From Bacteroidaceae bacterium (lineage in GTDB: Bacteria > Bacteroidota > Bacteroidia > Bacteroidales > Bacteroidaceae): DNA of 64,000 nt. The stretch covers positions 186,001 to 250,000 of the forward strand of contig JAFYQK010000025.1 in the NCBI GenBank assembly GCA_017547165.1, written 5' to 3'. Shown piece after piece: positions 62,751 to 64,000 of the stretch. The notes under the pieces were generated by a model. The model had not been told where the DNA came from, searched no databases, and saw only the letters and a program-made list of their open reading frames with translations. Both the position numbers and the translations under genes were made by a program. Position 1 is the first letter of the stretch; every line of letters begins with the position of its first letter.

Positions 62751-64000
62751 TTATTTTACGATCAGTAGGAAGTACTTCTTTTTCCCTTGTTGTGCAAGAA
62801 TGTACTTGTTGTCCAATAGGTCGTTTTCTGTAATTATCTGGTCAAAAGCAGTAAGTTTTTCCTTGTTTACAGAAACTCCACCACCTTGTGTCAGTTTGCG
62901 CATCTCTCCTTTCGAGGGGAAACATTGTGTTTCTCCTGCTAAGAGGTCTACTGCCTTGATACCTTCACCCCTAAGCATATCTCTACTTATTTCAAATTGT
63001 GGCACACCAGCAAAAACATCCAGTAGTGTTGCTTCGTCAAGTTTTGCTAGACTTTCTTTAGTGGCCTTTCCGAAAAGTATGTTGCTTGCCTCAATAGCTG
63101 CTTCAAAGTCTTCACGAGAATGTACCATACATGTTACCTCTTCTGCCAATCGTTTTTGCAGTGTACGTAGACCTGGATCTTGCTTGTGCTCTTCTATCAG
63201 TGCATCAATCGTATTTTTGTCCAAAGATGTGAAAATTTTGATATAGCGTTCTGCATCTTCGTCACCTACATTTAGCCAGAATTGATAGAATGCGTAGGGA
63301 GTGGTACGGTTACGATCAAGCCATATGTTGCCTTTCTCTGTTTTTCCAAATTTTTTACCATCTGCCTTTGTAATCAAGGGACATGTTAGTGCGTATGCGC
63401 TATTTTCGCTACCAAGTTTACGACGAATTAACTCTGTACCTGTAGTAATGTTGCCCCATTGATCAGAACCACCCATTTGAAGACGGCAATTCTTTTCTTG
63501 GTAGAGGTGAAGGAAATCATATCCTTGAAGCAATTGGTATGTAAATTCGGTAAATGACATGCCATCTTGGCATTCTCCATTAAGACGGCGTTTAACACTG
63601 TCTTTGGCCATCATATAATTGACAGTGATACATTTGCCAATTTCGCGCGCAAAATCAAGGAATGTGTAATCCTTCATCCAATCGTAGTTGTTAACCAACT
63701 CTGCCTTGTTAGGTGCGTCGCTTTCAAAGTCAAGAAAGCGTCCTAATTGCTCCTTTATGCATGCTACGTTGTGGCGTAGTGTTTCTTCGTTTAGTAAATT
63801 ACGTTCCTGGCTTTTACCGCTGGGATCGCCAATCATTCCTGTAGCTCCACCAACAAGCGCAAGTGGCTTGTGGCCACAACGCTGGAAGTGACGTAACATC
63901 ATCACACCGCAAAGGTGACCGATGTGTAAGGAGTCAGCTGTAGGATCAATGCCTACATATGCTGTTTGCTGACCAGAGGCAAGCATTTCTTCTGTTCCTG
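62751..64000 (-). CDS. tyrS: Tyrosyl-tRNA synthetase, 5' end cut by window edge
   Basis: The frame is open past the ATG at 63986 to base 64000 ([20 protein letters not shown]), and TyrS proteins normally have about 20 residues before this, so the true start lies outside. Visible are the class I HIGH motif ([10 protein letters not shown]), the tyrosine-binding segment [15 protein letters not shown] and [20 protein letters not shown] stands in the KMSKS position, and a C-terminal S4-like RNA-binding domain follows ([20 protein letters not shown]). It charges tRNA-Tyr. The stop is at 62751 and no terminator is obvious. Confidence 0.95.
   Translation of the reverse strand, partial: GTEEMLASGQQTAYVGIDPTADSLHIGHLCGVMMLRHFQRCGHKPLALVGGATGMIGDPSGKSQERNLLNEETLRHNVACIKEQLGRFLDFESDAPNKAELVNNYDWMKDYTFLDFAREIGKCITVNYMMAKDSVKRRLNGECQDGMSFTEFTYQLLQGYDFLHLYQEKNCRLQMGGSDQWGNITTGTELIRRKLGSENSAYALTCPLITKADGKKFGKTEKGNIWLDRNRTTPYAFYQFWLNVGDEDAERYIKIFTSLDKNTIDALIEEHKQDPGLRTLQKRLAEEVTCMVHSREDFEAAIEASNILFGKATKESLAKLDEATLLDVFAGVPQFEISRDMLRGEGIKAVDLLAGETQCFPSKGEMRKLTQGGGVSVNKEKLTAFDQIITENDLLDNKYILAQQGKKKYFLLIVK

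Overview
The window looks like a chromosomal segment of a Bacteroidales bacterium, most like Prevotella. This is inferred from gene content and promoter grammar, not from a database search. Many start regions carry the Bacteroidetes -7 element TAnnTTTG, often with a TTG 19-22 bases upstream. Lineage-typical genes are present: DUF4271 beside hemD, DUF3098 beside ftsX, an ECF sigma/anti-sigma/STN-barrel unit, GH84 and GH2 enzymes, and a YkuD L,D-transpeptidase. Both edges cut genes: trkH at the left and tyrS at the right.

Layout. 1-3.3 kb: partial trkH and nadB on the minus strand, with a compact PBP4-like carboxypeptidase diverging from them. 3.3-4.4 kb: a gene-free block of tandem and inverted repeats. 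4.4-8.7 kb: an ECF sigma factor, a short anti-sigma factor and an outer-membrane barrel, followed by the orphaned 3' end of a second barrel gene. 8.8-12.4 kb: a large secreted GH2 glycosidase. 12.7-15.8 kb: a secreted MORN-like protein and two small membrane proteins of unknown role. 15.8-17.9 kb: an accessory patch with a RhuM-family gene, 33-bp repeats and gene scraps. 17.9-19.7 kb: a membrane Ser/Thr kinase and a divergent unknown gene. 19.8-23.4 kb: four FKBP-type prolyl isomerases in a row, one of them apparently chimeric.

23.6-31.8 kb (plus strand): TGS-like/uridine kinase-like protein, nnrD, purE, ispG, a GNAT, an SpmA-SpmB-like membrane protein, an L,D-transpeptidase and a TtcA-like enzyme. 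31.8-38.3 kb: PAP2-like protein, rpoN, rnr, an epimerase and diaminopimelate dehydrogenase. 38.4-41.7 kb: pflB and pflA, with a palindrome in the pflB promoter. 41.7-45.9 kb: a possible small transcript, a membrane protein with an L7/L12-like N-terminus, and a BlaI/M56 pair. 46.5-52.0 kb: a C1 peptidase, GH84 and a CoA-transferase. 52.1-56.5 kb: yidD, rnpA, hemD, DUF4271, a LOG-family protein and metK, with duplicated promoters and a long leader at metK. 56.9-62.6 kb: one minus-strand run miaB-ftsX-DUF3098-uppP-truB-queA-folK, headed by tRNA-Gln. 62.8-64 kb: partial tyrS.

Most genes are housekeeping: cofactors, cell wall, tRNA and RNA maturation, fermentation. No complete new defence or mobile system was found. 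The least-explained items are the FKBP chimera, the RhuM repeat patch, the short transcript after pflA, the metK promoter/leader region, the MORN trio and the L7/L12-like membrane protein.
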